Below, piece after piece: positions 1 to 7,612 of a DNA stretch of 64,000 nucleotides. Position 1 is the first letter of the stretch. The number at the start of each line of letters is the position of its first letter. Below the pieces are notes generated by a model. The model made no database searches and was not told the DNA's origin. It saw only the letters and a list, made by a program, of their open reading frames with translations. Source of the stretch: a bacterium 336/3 (lineage in GTDB: Bacteria > Bacteroidota > Bacteroidia > Cytophagales > Thermonemataceae). The DNA lies in contig LJIE01000001.1 in NCBI GenBank assembly GCA_001281695.1, positions 3,743,521 through 3,807,520 of the forward strand, in the 5' to 3' direction. Made by a program: the position numbers and the translations under genes.

Positions 1-606
1 CATTCCTAAAATAATTCCCCATACCATAAACCATGCAAATTGGTTAATAGATTTTAATCCATGCTGAAATATAAATGGGATAGTTGCTATGATTACTGCA
101 ATCCACTTACTAATTTTATAACTTTCTAATACCTTGATAGCAAACCCTCTATAAACTATTTCTTCCGTTATTCCTGCAATCAATCCCATACAAACAAATA
201 TAATTCTTGATGTAGTTGTTTTAGGAATTAAAGAAGATAACTTGGATAATTTTTCTTTGTCAATTATAGCATTTGATAAAATATATTCTATTCCTCCAAT
301 CAATATCCCTGTTAGTATAAAATAGCCTAAAAGGAAATACATAATTTGTTTTTGAGACCATAAGAAACCTATATCCTGCAATTTCCAGCCTTTTTGATTG
401 ATAATCTGATAAACAATCATGATTTGTATTAAATACCAAATCGTTATGGCTATCCAAAAGGTATTGAAAAAATCTAAACCTAAATCTGTAAAAACAGTAC
501 GATCTAAAAGTAATAAGGAAATAAATGTTGATACAATAGGGAATCCTATTAATACTAGAAGTGTTTTTTGAACAGGAATTTTAGGGAGATTAGAAACGTC
601 TTGCAT
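1..606 (-). CDS. CPBP-family intramembrane metalloprotease, partial
   Basis: The frame is open from an ATG at 606 to the left window edge (202 codons), so the C-terminus is missing. The product is a hydrophobic multi-pass membrane protein. It carries the two diagnostic motifs of the CPBP (Abi/Rce1-like) family: EEIVYR with Glu148, Glu149 and Arg153, and FIFQH ending at His182. In this family these residues bind the catalytic metal. Bacterial members act as membrane proteases or as self-immunity or protein-maturation factors; the substrate cannot be told from this sequence. The next gene upstream is a Crp/Fnr regulator on the same strand, 71 bases away. The family call is firm, the role is unknown. 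Confidence 0.85.
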   Translation of the reverse strand, partial: MQDVSNLPKIPVQKTLLVLIGFPIVSTFISLLLLDRTVFTDLGLDFFNTFWIAITIWYLIQIMIVYQIINQKGWKLQDIGFLWSQKQIMYFLLGYFILTGILIGGIEYILSNAIIDKEKLSKLSSLIPKTTTSRIIFVCMGLIAGITEEIVYRGFAIKVLESYKISKWIAVIIATIPFIFQHGLKSINQFAWFMVWGIILGM

Positions 607-677
607 AAATCAAAATATTAGGTTGATATACAAAACTACAAGCACTTTTTTACTTAAAAGTTATCATTTGGTAATTT

Positions 678-1247
678 TCAGATTTTTTGAGCTCTTATTC
701 TACTCAAACTTTGTGGTGTAATACCCAAGTAAGATGCTAAATACTTCAATGGGATTCGCATGGCATCTTTATTTAAAGAAAGTAAATCTAAATATCTTTC
801 TTTTGCTGTTTTTGTTAGTAAATCTATCTGTTGTTGTTGCTTCTGAAAATATGAATATTCGGTAGTAAGTCTTGTTATTTTTTCACCAAAATTACCTTCT
901 AAGAAAGTCTTTTGAAAATTATTGTACGAAATTCGAAATATTTCAGAATCTTCAAACAAGCGAACTTCTATAGGTGTGGGTTTTTGTGTAGAAAAAGACA
1001 TATAATCCATTAGAGAATCTTTTTCAAACGAAATATCTATACAAATAAAATTATTTTTATTCCATATCAAATTACCTCCACACCCTTTTAAGAGTATATT
1101 TAGAAATTTTTCCGTTGTATAGGCTTGTTTAATTACAGACTCTTTTGGATATTTTTGAACTTCTCCCAATTCAGAAAAATTTTGCCATACTTGCAAATCA
1201 AGTTCTATAAAAGAATCAAATATTTCTTTTAATGTTTTAGCAAGCAT
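678..1247 (-). CDS. Crp/Fnr-family transcriptional regulator
   Basis: A 189-residue protein with the layout of the Crp/Fnr family: an N-terminal cyclic-nucleotide-binding-like beta roll (about residues 20-120), a long connecting helix rich in Gln and Leu, and a C-terminal helix-turn-helix whose recognition part reads YLASYLGITPQSLSRIR. This short C-terminus is typical of the Bacteroidota Crp/Fnr group. There is no Cys cluster for an Fe-S centre, and the Arg/Glu phosphate-binding signature for cAMP is not evident, so the ligand is unknown. Its ATG shares one base with the stop of the preceding small lipoprotein gene, so the two are translationally linked. Confidence 0.85.
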   Translation of the reverse strand: MLAKTLKEIFDSFIELDLQVWQNFSELGEVQKYPKESVIKQAYTTEKFLNILLKGCGGNLIWNKNNFICIDISFEKDSLMDYMSFSTQKPTPIEVRLFEDSEIFRISYNNFQKTFLEGNFGEKITRLTTEYSYFQKQQQQIDLLTKTAKERYLDLLSLNKDAMRIPLKYLASYLGITPQSLSRIRAQKI

Positions 1248-1450
1248 TACCCTTTCACTTTATCTACACGAGTAGATTTCTTTTTGATATGTCCGTTTTT
1301 ATCTCTTCGATTGGTTCTACCTTTGGCATCACGTTGGGCTTCATAGGCAGCAAACTCTTTGGGTGTCATATAGGTAGGACATTGAGGCTTTTTGCAAGAA
1401 TCTAAGTGTAATAAAGTAATTATACTCAGTCCATAAACAAATTTTTTCAT
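1247..1450 (-). CDS. Small lipoprotein
   Basis: A 67-residue product starting with a signal peptide that ends in a lipobox-like LDSC, followed by a short strongly basic segment (KKPQC, then RTNRRDKNGHIKKK). The mature part would be about 48 residues and carry many Lys and Arg. No family is recognised. The stop codon overlaps the start of the Crp/Fnr gene by one base, which suggests coexpression. It could be a periplasmic or surface accessory peptide; function unknown. Confidence 0.6.
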   Translation of the reverse strand: MKKFVYGLSIITLLHLDSCKKPQCPTYMTPKEFAAYEAQRDAKGRTNRRDKNGHIKKKSTRVDKVKG

Positions 1451-1528
1451 AGTATTGAGATTTTAATATAATAACAAATCTCTTGTTTTATTCTCAAAAT
1501 AACAATCTTTTTGCAATTTACTTGAAAC

Positions 1529-1572
1529 AAAATTTGGTAGAAGTCTTTATATTGCGACTTCTACCAAATTTT
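1529..1572 (-). terminator. Intrinsic terminator downstream of arsM
   Basis: A perfect 17-base-pair inverted repeat (arms 1529-1545 and 1556-1572) with a 10-base loop, beginning 12 bases after the arsM stop codon. A T-containing run follows the arm on the minus strand. It also separates arsM from the small lipoprotein gene. Confidence 0.8.
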
Positions 1573-1583
1573 TATACTTTATT

Positions 1584-2492
1584 CTAGTTACAACAAAAGT
1601 TTGTTTGTTTTGAGCTTTTTTGACAACAAGAAGTTGTCGTTCCTTCTTTATTTTCTACACCACAACAAATATCATCAGAAGAGTCGCAACATGTACCTTG
1701 TTCTAATTTGTCAGCATAAATAGTGATGCTATAAATACCTGAGCTACTTGCCTTGAATAATTCTAATTCTTCTTGAGATAAATATACCAACAATAGTTCA
1801 TCTGGTAGCGTAATCAATCTTTCTTTTTTGATTTGGATATTTTTAAAGCCTGCTGACTTAATAATTCCCAAATATGCCGATTTTTCACTAGCCCCTGATA
1901 CACATCCAGCATACATTTCTGCTACTTCCAAAATATTTTCAGGTAATTGACCCACATAGACTATATCTGAAATACTAAAATGTCCACCTTCTTTCAAAAC
2001 TCTATGAATCTCTAAAAAAGCTTTTTCTTTATTAGGAACAAGGTTCATCACACAATTACTTACTACCACATCTGCTATATTATTTGGAACATCTGTCATT
2101 TCTTCAATATCTCCCAATATAAAGCCTACATTTTGATAACCAAGTTTTTTGTTATTTTCGATGGCTCTTACTACCATTTCGGGTGTCATGTCAATACCTA
2201 TTACCTTACCTGTCTCTCCTACAATACTTCGGGCAACAAATACATCATTTCCTGCTCCAGAACCCAAATCTATTACAGTATCACCTATTTTTATATTTGC
2301 TATTTCTGTAGGGAGTCCACACCCCAAAGCAAGGTCTGCTTCTTTTTGATAGCCTTCTATATGTTCATAACTCTCTTGCATAGTTGTAGTTTCGCAACAA
2401 GCAGTGTCACCACAACAGCCTGTTTGAGTTTTTCCTTTAGCTATCTCACCATAAGATTTTTTTACCTGATTTTTAATTTCATCTGCTTTCAT
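1584..2492 (-). CDS. arsM: Arsenite methyltransferase
   Basis: Class I SAM-dependent methyltransferase of the ArsM family, which converts arsenite to methylated arsenicals in the cytoplasm. The SAM-binding motif VIDLGSGAGNDVFVA is followed by the family pattern GDIEEMTDVP and VVVSNCVMNLVPNK, and then YAGCVSGA; the cysteines in the last two correspond to conserved arsenite-binding positions. The protein begins with two Cys-Cys pairs (residues 26-27 and 32-33) and has an unusual tail with four more pairs in the last 37 residues. A TTG codon at 2519 could extend it by nine residues, but the ATG at 2492 starts the conserved KADEIKNQVKKSYG segment and is preferred. It lies downstream of a SigZ-like sigma factor gene. 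Confidence 0.92.
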   Translation of the reverse strand: MKADEIKNQVKKSYGEIAKGKTQTGCCGDTACCETTTMQESYEHIEGYQKEADLALGCGLPTEIANIKIGDTVIDLGSGAGNDVFVARSIVGETGKVIGIDMTPEMVVRAIENNKKLGYQNVGFILGDIEEMTDVPNNIADVVVSNCVMNLVPNKEKAFLEIHRVLKEGGHFSISDIVYVGQLPENILEVAEMYAGCVSGASEKSAYLGIIKSAGFKNIQIKKERLITLPDELLLVYLSQEELELFKASSSGIYSITIYADKLEQGTCCDSSDDICCGVENKEGTTTSCCQKSSKQTNFCCN

Positions 2493-2512
2493 AAAATTTG
2501 TGTTTTTAGTTG

Positions 2513-2528
2513 ATAGCAATATTGCTAT
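2513..2528. promoter_or_regulatory. 16-base palindrome between sigma factor gene and arsM
   Basis: ATAGCAATATTGCTAT is a perfect 16-base palindrome 21 bases upstream of the arsM ATG. Its size and symmetry fit a dimeric repressor site such as an ArsR-type operator. No ArsR gene is in the window, so the binding protein is unknown. Confidence 0.4.
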
Positions 2529-2557
2529 TTAACCGTAACACAGAGGTTTTTCTAAAA

Positions 2558-2566
2558 AGACGCAAA
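2558..2566 (-). promoter_or_regulatory. Candidate ECF-type promoter element before arsM
   Basis: The minus strand reads TTTGCGTCT here, 66 bases before the arsM ATG. The same nine bases occur 50 bases before the SigZ-like gene. CGTC/CGTCT is a common -10 element of ECF sigma factors, so this may be a SigZ-dependent promoter. No shared -35 element is obvious. Confidence 0.4.
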
Positions 2567-2568
2567 AT

Positions 2569-3123
2569 TTAATTACATTTATCATCACAAGGTTTATCAT
2601 TCATTTCAATGATATTTCCATAATTATCTACTTGTAAAATGCAGCATTTTAGCAATAGTTCTTTCAATTTCTCTCTACCACGTTGTACACGAGATTTTGC
2701 TCCTGAGTAAGAGATTTGTAATTTTTCTGCGAGTTCTTTTTGAGAAATATTTTCAAATTCAGAAAGTAACAGAGCCTGTTGGTAATGAGATGGAAGTTTA
2801 TATATAAATTTTCGTACACATTCATTTGCAATAGTGGCATTTAAACTGTGGCTTTCTTCTTCTGTAAGTTCTTCTGCTAGCTCTATTTCACTTGTTGTAT
2901 GGTATCCTTTGCGTTTAAAATAATCGTTCAAAGCATTTCTGACAATACCATAAAGATAGTGTCTTATATTTTTTGCTTGACTTACTTTATCGTTGTATTT
3001 AATGATTTTAATAAACACATCTTGCAGAATATCATTGGAATCTGCATGGTTTCGTGTTTTATTTACAATAAAACCTTTAAGTTCTTTCTGGAATTCAGTC
3101 CAGATATGGGTAATGTCTGTCAT
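2569..3123 (-). CDS. sigZ: RNA polymerase sigma factor, SigZ-like (ECF)
   Basis: A 184-residue ECF sigma factor. Region 2 is visible as DSNDILQDVFIKIIKYND and IRHYLYGIVRNALNDYFKRK, and region 4 as LPSHYQQALLLSEFENISQ followed by KELAEKLQISYSGAKSRVQR. After region 4 comes a C-terminal extension that starts Cys160-Cys161, continues QVDNYGNIIE and ends with Cys179 and Cys183. This tail is characteristic of the SigZ group. No anti-sigma factor gene is adjacent, and the cysteines may serve as a thiol or metal(loid) sensor (inference). The gene precedes arsM on the same strand, so it may activate arsM and itself. Confidence 0.85.
   Translation of the reverse strand: MTDITHIWTEFQKELKGFIVNKTRNHADSNDILQDVFIKIIKYNDKVSQAKNIRHYLYGIVRNALNDYFKRKGYHTTSEIELAEELTEEESHSLNATIANECVRKFIYKLPSHYQQALLLSEFENISQKELAEKLQISYSGAKSRVQRGREKLKELLLKCCILQVDNYGNIIEMNDKPCDDKCN
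3073..3081 (-). promoter_or_regulatory. No independent element; coding part of the SigZ-like gene
   Basis: This stretch lies inside the sigma factor coding region near its 5' end and holds no regulatory signal that I can support. It is listed only to distinguish it from the real shared motif at 3173-3181. Confidence 0.05.
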
Positions 3124-3172
3124 GGTCTGATAAGTTAGTTATCCATTTTGTATGACGGCATTATTTTATTTT

Positions 3173-3181
3173 AGACGCAAA
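3173..3181 (-). promoter_or_regulatory. Candidate ECF-type promoter element before sigZ
   Basis: The minus strand reads TTTGCGTCT about 50 bases upstream of the SigZ-like ATG, identical to the element before arsM at 2558-2566. It is compatible with autoregulation by the sigma factor. The call rests on two copies only. Confidence 0.4.
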
Positions 3182-3186
3182 CCTTT

Positions 3187-3489
3187 TTATAATTTTATTC
3201 CTTGTATCAAAATACTTTCTCGTATCGACTCATCTTTAAGATGTAGAAATTTCTTCCGTTCTTCATCTCCTTTAAAATTTTCAAAGTCTTCAATAGTTTC
3301 AAAGGTTACCAAATGAATTTCATAAGGCTTTTCAACATTCAACTCTATAAAATTATTTGTTTCAGGTCTAATTCTAAAAAGTAGTTTACCATTATACTTG
3401 GCTATTGTAGGGATTGCAACAACTTCAAATTGATTAAAAGCATCCTCTTTCCCTTCTTTGACATAGATTAATTGTGTGAGATATACCAT
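3187..3489 (-). CDS. DUF1330-like ferredoxin-fold protein
   Basis: A 100-residue cytoplasmic protein beginning MVYLTQLIYVKEGKE, the usual start of DUF1330 / dimeric alpha-beta-barrel proteins, with a later segment VTFETIEDFENFKGDEER that matches the second half of the fold. No catalytic residues are known for the family. An in-frame ATG at 3525 would add twelve hydrophobic residues and overlap the upstream gene by 11 bases; the start at 3489 fits the family better. It is the last gene of the minus-strand haem/metal set, but nothing shows a functional connection. Confidence 0.6.
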   Translation of the reverse strand: MVYLTQLIYVKEGKEDAFNQFEVVAIPTIAKYNGKLLFRIRPETNNFIELNVEKPYEIHLVTFETIEDFENFKGDEERKKFLHLKDESIRESILIQGIKL

Positions 3490-3514
3490 ATTATAAAACA
3501 ATAAAAAAACAATT

Positions 3515-4069
3515 CTATTCTTCATATTTATGATTACTTTTTATCCATTCTATTAATTTCATCCTTTCTTCTAATGAAACTAAGCCTGAAGGAGGCATAG
3601 ATGTTGGTACACCTTGTATTGCTCTTGCCTCAATTCTATTCCAATTATTCAGTATGTCACAACTATTTGTAAAATCTAAGCCAGCCTGTGGATTAATTCC
3701 AGAATGACAAGATGAACACCTTATTCTCAAGATATTAGCAACCTCTCTAAATTTAATTCCCATTTGAAGAGTATCAATATTAAACTCTTTAATAGTTTCA
3801 CAACCATCATTCTCTTTAATATAAATTTTATGCTTACCAGTCTTTAAATTAGTAAAATATGTACTTGTTTGAAAGTCATTATCGTCTATTTTATACAAAA
3901 AATCAGGTTTAATAGGTGAGATTATTGTCGCTGAACCTGTAGGTATACATGGATGAGATGATTCTACTTCTACCAAAATTTCAAATTTATGAATACATTC
4001 TTTCTTACCACAAGAGACAAAAAAAAATAATACTATCCCTATAAAAAAACATCTATTATTATTCATCAT
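3515..4069 (-). CDS. Haem-c-binding lipoprotein
   Basis: A 184-residue protein with a signal peptide ending in a lipobox (FFFVSCGKK), so probably membrane-anchored in the periplasm or at the cell surface. Residues 118-122 are CSSCH, a single covalent haem c attachment site, and the following MPPSGLVSLEERMKLIEWI resembles the distal part of small cytochrome c domains, with a Met as possible axial ligand. The N-terminal hundred residues look like a beta-rich domain. The gene overlaps the di-haem peroxidase gene by 11 bases, so this cytochrome is a likely electron-transfer partner of that enzyme. Confidence 0.75.
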   Translation of the reverse strand: MMNNNRCFFIGIVLFFFVSCGKKECIHKFEILVEVESSHPCIPTGSATIISPIKPDFLYKIDDNDFQTSTYFTNLKTGKHKIYIKENDGCETIKEFNIDTLQMGIKFREVANILRIRCSSCHSGINPQAGLDFTNSCDILNNWNRIEARAIQGVPTSMPPSGLVSLEERMKLIEWIKSNHKYEE

Positions 4070-5831
4070 TTAAAGTTTTTAGAAAGTTGACTAAATTTTG
4101 TTTCTCTTTTTCTGTCAGTCGAAGTTGATCAAATGGCAGAGTTTGATATTCTAAACTCATTCCTATTCCATTTCCACCACCTAAATCATAAAATTTTATG
4201 ACATCCTCTAAAGAATTATAAATGCCATTGTGCATATAAGGTGATGTTTTTTCTATATTTCTAATTGTTGGAGTTTTAAAAGAGTGTTTAAGTTGTTCTA
4301 TTTTATTTAAATGATAGCGACCAACATCTGAATCAATAATTGCATTTGTCCACGTAACATTTTTAGGTACCCCTATAACTTCTGACTCTGTATTATTGAA
4401 CCAAGGAGGAATCGTTCCATTATATAAAGGAATAAAATGGCAAGTTGCACATTTTGCTTTACCAGTAAATAAATTGAACCCTTGTACTTCACTAACATTA
4501 AGACTACTTTTTCCTTTAAAATAATTATCTATTTTTGATTTGAAAGGCATTAAACTTCTTATATAAGAGGCTATTGCATTCTTAATTTCATAAAATGTAA
4601 TCTCTTTTTTATTTGGATAAGCTTTTTTAAACATTTGTATAAAACTCCTATTTTCTAAAATCTTATCTTTAATTTCTTTAGGGGTAAGATTGAACTCTTC
4701 TGGGTTTCTTATAACATTTTCTATTTGATTTTCTAAATCTTGGGAACGCATGTCATAAAAAAATGACTTTTGAAAAGAAGAATATAACAAAGTTGGGGAA
4801 TTACGATTAGTACTTCTACTATGAATATTAGTTATTGAAGTATTTTTATTATCTGTAAAAGCTTTTTCTGCTATATGACAAGTTGCACAACTCATATTAT
4901 TATTTTTAGAAAGGCTTTTTTCATTAAACAATACCTTACCCAATGCTATTTTCTCTGGATTAGACCTTGATTCTGTAAAGGGAGAAAATGCATCAGCATT
5001 TAGTTTTTTACCTTGCATTAAATCAGCCAAGCTTCCATAAAAAACTTTATTTTCATTAAAATTAGGCGTATTTTTAATCACTATCTGAAATTCTTGTTCC
5101 AAAAGTATGCTTAGAGGCATAAGATAATTTTTGATAAACTCCAAACGATTAAAAGTATTAAAATCATTATTCTTATTTATATATTGTATAGCCTTTTGAG
5201 ATAAATCCAAAAATTCCACATTCATTTCTTTTTTATTTTTATCACAATATTTTTTATAAAATTCTAAAATACCTTCAATAGAGTATATTGCTTCATACAT
5301 TGAATTCAAAGATATTGGTGAATCAAAACCTGTTATACCTAAAGTTGCTATACGTATAATTTGATGTTGCATCAATTCATAAAAATGATGATTCTGTACA
5401 GGTAAATCTTTAAAGCTCTGCTTTATAAATAACAAATCAGTTTTTAGAATATCTACTTGTTTTTTAAGATTTTCTATATCTAAACTATCATTATAGATAA
5501 TTTCTTCTATAACCTGATATCCAGATGCATCATTAACAATATTATCCTCTGTTTTTATTTCAGGTAACGCTGGTCCATTAATTCTTCTTGAAAATTCTTG
5601 AAAATAGTACTCAATAAAAGGTTCTATTTTTTTATATACTCTTCTATTTTCCTTAAATTTTTTCCGAATTTTTGTTAAGCTTTTTAAGTTTTTCAGTTCA
5701 CTTAAAGACATACTAATTGAATCTATTTTATACCCAATATCAGTATGAACAATTTTTTCAAAAGTTTGATGTCTTTCTGTGCAAGAGCTAAAAAAAATAA
5801 TTATAAAAATGAAAAGTATATTTTTCGTCAT
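4059..5831 (-). CDS. MauG-family di-haem cytochrome c peroxidase, imelysin-like N-terminus
   Basis: A 590-residue lipoprotein (FFSSCTERHQ lipobox). The C-terminal half is a bacterial cytochrome c peroxidase / MauG domain with two haem c sites, C315-A-T-C318-H319 and C461-A-T-C464-H465, and the family segments KIALGKVLFNEKSLSKNN and FKTPTIRNIEKTSPYMHNG. The first 250 residues are helical and include FSRRINGPALPEI and ASGYQVIEEIIYND, which resembles the imelysin/EfeO-like helical domain found fused to such enzymes in Bacteroidota. It should act in the periplasm on peroxide or on a partner protein. The MbnP-like gene across the divergent region suggests a MbnH-type role. Confidence 0.85.
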   Translation of the reverse strand: MTKNILFIFIIIFFSSCTERHQTFEKIVHTDIGYKIDSISMSLSELKNLKSLTKIRKKFKENRRVYKKIEPFIEYYFQEFSRRINGPALPEIKTEDNIVNDASGYQVIEEIIYNDSLDIENLKKQVDILKTDLLFIKQSFKDLPVQNHHFYELMQHQIIRIATLGITGFDSPISLNSMYEAIYSIEGILEFYKKYCDKNKKEMNVEFLDLSQKAIQYINKNNDFNTFNRLEFIKNYLMPLSILLEQEFQIVIKNTPNFNENKVFYGSLADLMQGKKLNADAFSPFTESRSNPEKIALGKVLFNEKSLSKNNNMSCATCHIAEKAFTDNKNTSITNIHSRSTNRNSPTLLYSSFQKSFFYDMRSQDLENQIENVIRNPEEFNLTPKEIKDKILENRSFIQMFKKAYPNKKEITFYEIKNAIASYIRSLMPFKSKIDNYFKGKSSLNVSEVQGFNLFTGKAKCATCHFIPLYNGTIPPWFNNTESEVIGVPKNVTWTNAIIDSDVGRYHLNKIEQLKHSFKTPTIRNIEKTSPYMHNGIYNSLEDVIKFYDLGGGNGIGMSLEYQTLPFDQLRLTEKEKQNLVNFLKTLNDE

Positions 5832-5864
5832 TTTACAAGAAATTTAGTACTTTATTAAAAATAG

Positions 5865-5898
5865 AAAAGACCTCATATTTAATACATAAGGTCTTTTT
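5865..5898 (-). terminator. Intrinsic terminator after the PhoX-like gene
   Basis: An inverted repeat AAAAGACCT / AGGTCTTTT (5865-5873 and 5889-5897) with a 15-base AT-rich loop, just downstream of the PhoX-like stop codon, followed on the minus strand by a T-rich run. It would separate the PhoX-like gene from the peroxidase gene. Confidence 0.7.
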
Positions 5899-5914
5899 TG
5901 CTTTTTTATTCTAA

Positions 5915-7384
5915 TTATCGAGGAACATTTTTAAGAATCAGAGTTTGTCCTCCTGATTTATAAGATTGTACTGAATTTGCCTTGCTTGGATTTAGAAATT
6001 TATCCCCTTCTATCCACGAGTGTGCATGAATATTAATTGTAAAAGTACCTGGTACACCTATTACATCTGAAATATCTTCCATAGCACCATGTTCCCAAAG
6101 ACCATATTTCAATTGGTTAGCTCCAGCAGGATTGTATTTCGTATTTAAGAAATCCGTATCTTTATGTCTCATATCCATAAAAACCTTTTTAGTTCCTGTT
6201 GCAATATTATATTGCCATATTAAAGAGTTGTGTGTGGCTTCTGGCCAAAAAGAATCACCATCTTCTTGAATATAAACATAATTTTCAGTTACACAAAGGT
6301 TATCTGGATTGATTATATCTGACCCCTTAACATTAGCACCAGTAGACGAAACATCTCCATCAGCAACAATTTTTAAAGTTCCTTTAAGTGGATCATTAGC
6401 ATCTAATTTCAATTGATACACTCTTCCCATATAAGTTTTTTCTGAACTACCACTAACACCAGTTGCTACAAAATAAAGTTCTCTATTATTTGCTGCAGAC
6501 CCTTTACGATAATCTAAATCTTCAACACGAGCAAACTGAATAGATTTAAGTGTTGAGTTTAAGTTTTCTATTTCAGTTCCTGTTAAGTTCTTTGCATTAG
6601 GAACTTCTACAAACTCAACGGGATAGCTATTATTCCATGTTATTGCAGTTTCGATTTGATTCAAATCTGTTCTTCTTAAAACATATAATTTACCATTATC
6701 TAAATCACCAACTGTATTAGATACGTACAAATATACTTGTCCATTTGAAGCGTCTTCACCTAAAATGATAACTGTTTTACCTGGGTAAGCATTTTTTGTT
6801 AATGGAACTGAGTTTTCACCACTAAATTTACCTAAAGCAGGTTTAGTTCTTGTATTATCTGAAGGATTAGCAACAGCAATAGGGTCAATTGCATGAGTCA
6901 TTGCATTAACATTCGATTCACCAGTTGTTAAAAAAGTTGGTCCAAATCCATGTATTTCTGGAGTAGCCATAGTTGCAGAACATAATCTGAACATACCACC
7001 ATCAGTATTTACAATATATTCCCCTTTAGTTATATTTAGTTTTTTGTCTAGATACAATCTTGATACAGCCCAAGTGTTTTCATGGTTAGTTACCATAATA
7101 TAACCACTACCATCAGGGTTTTTAATAAAACCTTGCCCATCTGGAGCTCCACCAAAAATCATATCGCCTGAGTTAGGGATTTGGTCTTCACTACTTATTA
7201 AAGTATAAACACCAACTCCAGAAAATTCAGCATCCATTTTTATAAATGATGGTGTAATAGATCTGTCCTTGAACTCAGGCAATTCTTTTGGTTGAGAAGC
7301 CTCATTTTTTTTATTACAAGATATTATAATTGCAGTAGCCAAAAAAGAGGCTATAAAAAGGGATAAACCTGTACTTTTTTTCAT
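5915..7384 (-). CDS. PhoX-like (DUF839) lipoprotein
   Basis: A 489-residue secreted lipoprotein (IIISCNKKN lipobox) with a beta-propeller-like composition. Segments such as VTNHENTWAVSRLYLD, QFARVEDLDYRKGSA and NPDNLCVTENYVYIQEDG correspond in order to the conserved parts of the PhoX/DUF839 family, whose well-studied members are calcium- and iron-dependent alkaline phosphatases. Many Bacteroidota members have not been tested, so phosphatase activity is an inference. It is divergently placed from the MbnP-like gene and followed by the haem peroxidase gene, which suggests a metal-dependent envelope function; a phosphate-specific signal was not seen. Confidence 0.6.
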   Translation of the reverse strand: MKKSTGLSLFIASFLATAIIISCNKKNEASQPKELPEFKDRSITPSFIKMDAEFSGVGVYTLISSEDQIPNSGDMIFGGAPDGQGFIKNPDGSGYIMVTNHENTWAVSRLYLDKKLNITKGEYIVNTDGGMFRLCSATMATPEIHGFGPTFLTTGESNVNAMTHAIDPIAVANPSDNTRTKPALGKFSGENSVPLTKNAYPGKTVIILGEDASNGQVYLYVSNTVGDLDNGKLYVLRRTDLNQIETAITWNNSYPVEFVEVPNAKNLTGTEIENLNSTLKSIQFARVEDLDYRKGSAANNRELYFVATGVSGSSEKTYMGRVYQLKLDANDPLKGTLKIVADGDVSSTGANVKGSDIINPDNLCVTENYVYIQEDGDSFWPEATHNSLIWQYNIATGTKKVFMDMRHKDTDFLNTKYNPAGANQLKYGLWEHGAMEDISDVIGVPGTFTINIHAHSWIEGDKFLNPSKANSVQSYKSGGQTLILKNVPR

Positions 7385-7612
7385 GATAGTTTTGTTGTTT
7401 AATTCGCAACAAAACTATATACAGTATATTTGATAAACATTAAGTGTTTATTAAATATAATTTTATAAGTGTTAATAAATTATAAATATTTTTTAACATT
7501 ACTACTTAGTGTTAGTGTACAAGCCATCGTTTTTACAAACTTTTTTATAGTATTTTATGTTTCTCTTTGTAGTAAAACCTTTCTTTACCTTAAAATACAA
7601 ACTATTTTATCT
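7385..7612. promoter_or_regulatory. Divergent promoter region of the PhoX-like and MbnP-like genes
   Basis: A 228-base AT-rich spacer between divergent genes. On the minus strand TAGTTTTG at 7417-7410 matches the Bacteroidota -7 element TAnnTTTG and lies about 25 bases before the PhoX-like ATG. I could not identify a convincing match for the plus-strand gene, and no large inverted repeat is present. Confidence 0.45.

Noticed and set aside
260-457. A short minus-strand reading frame inside the CPBP protease gene
   Set aside because: It is out of frame with the protease, which has both diagnostic motifs and is open to the window edge.
2133-2513. Plus-strand frames opposite arsM
   Set aside because: They are the antisense of a well-conserved gene and show only low-complexity hydrophobic or Cys-rich sequence.
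3073-3081. Regulatory element inside the start of the sigma factor gene
   Set aside because: It was considered because of its nearness to the shared motif, but this stretch is plain coding sequence. The matching element is at 3173-3181; the very low-confidence entry in the feature list should be disregarded.
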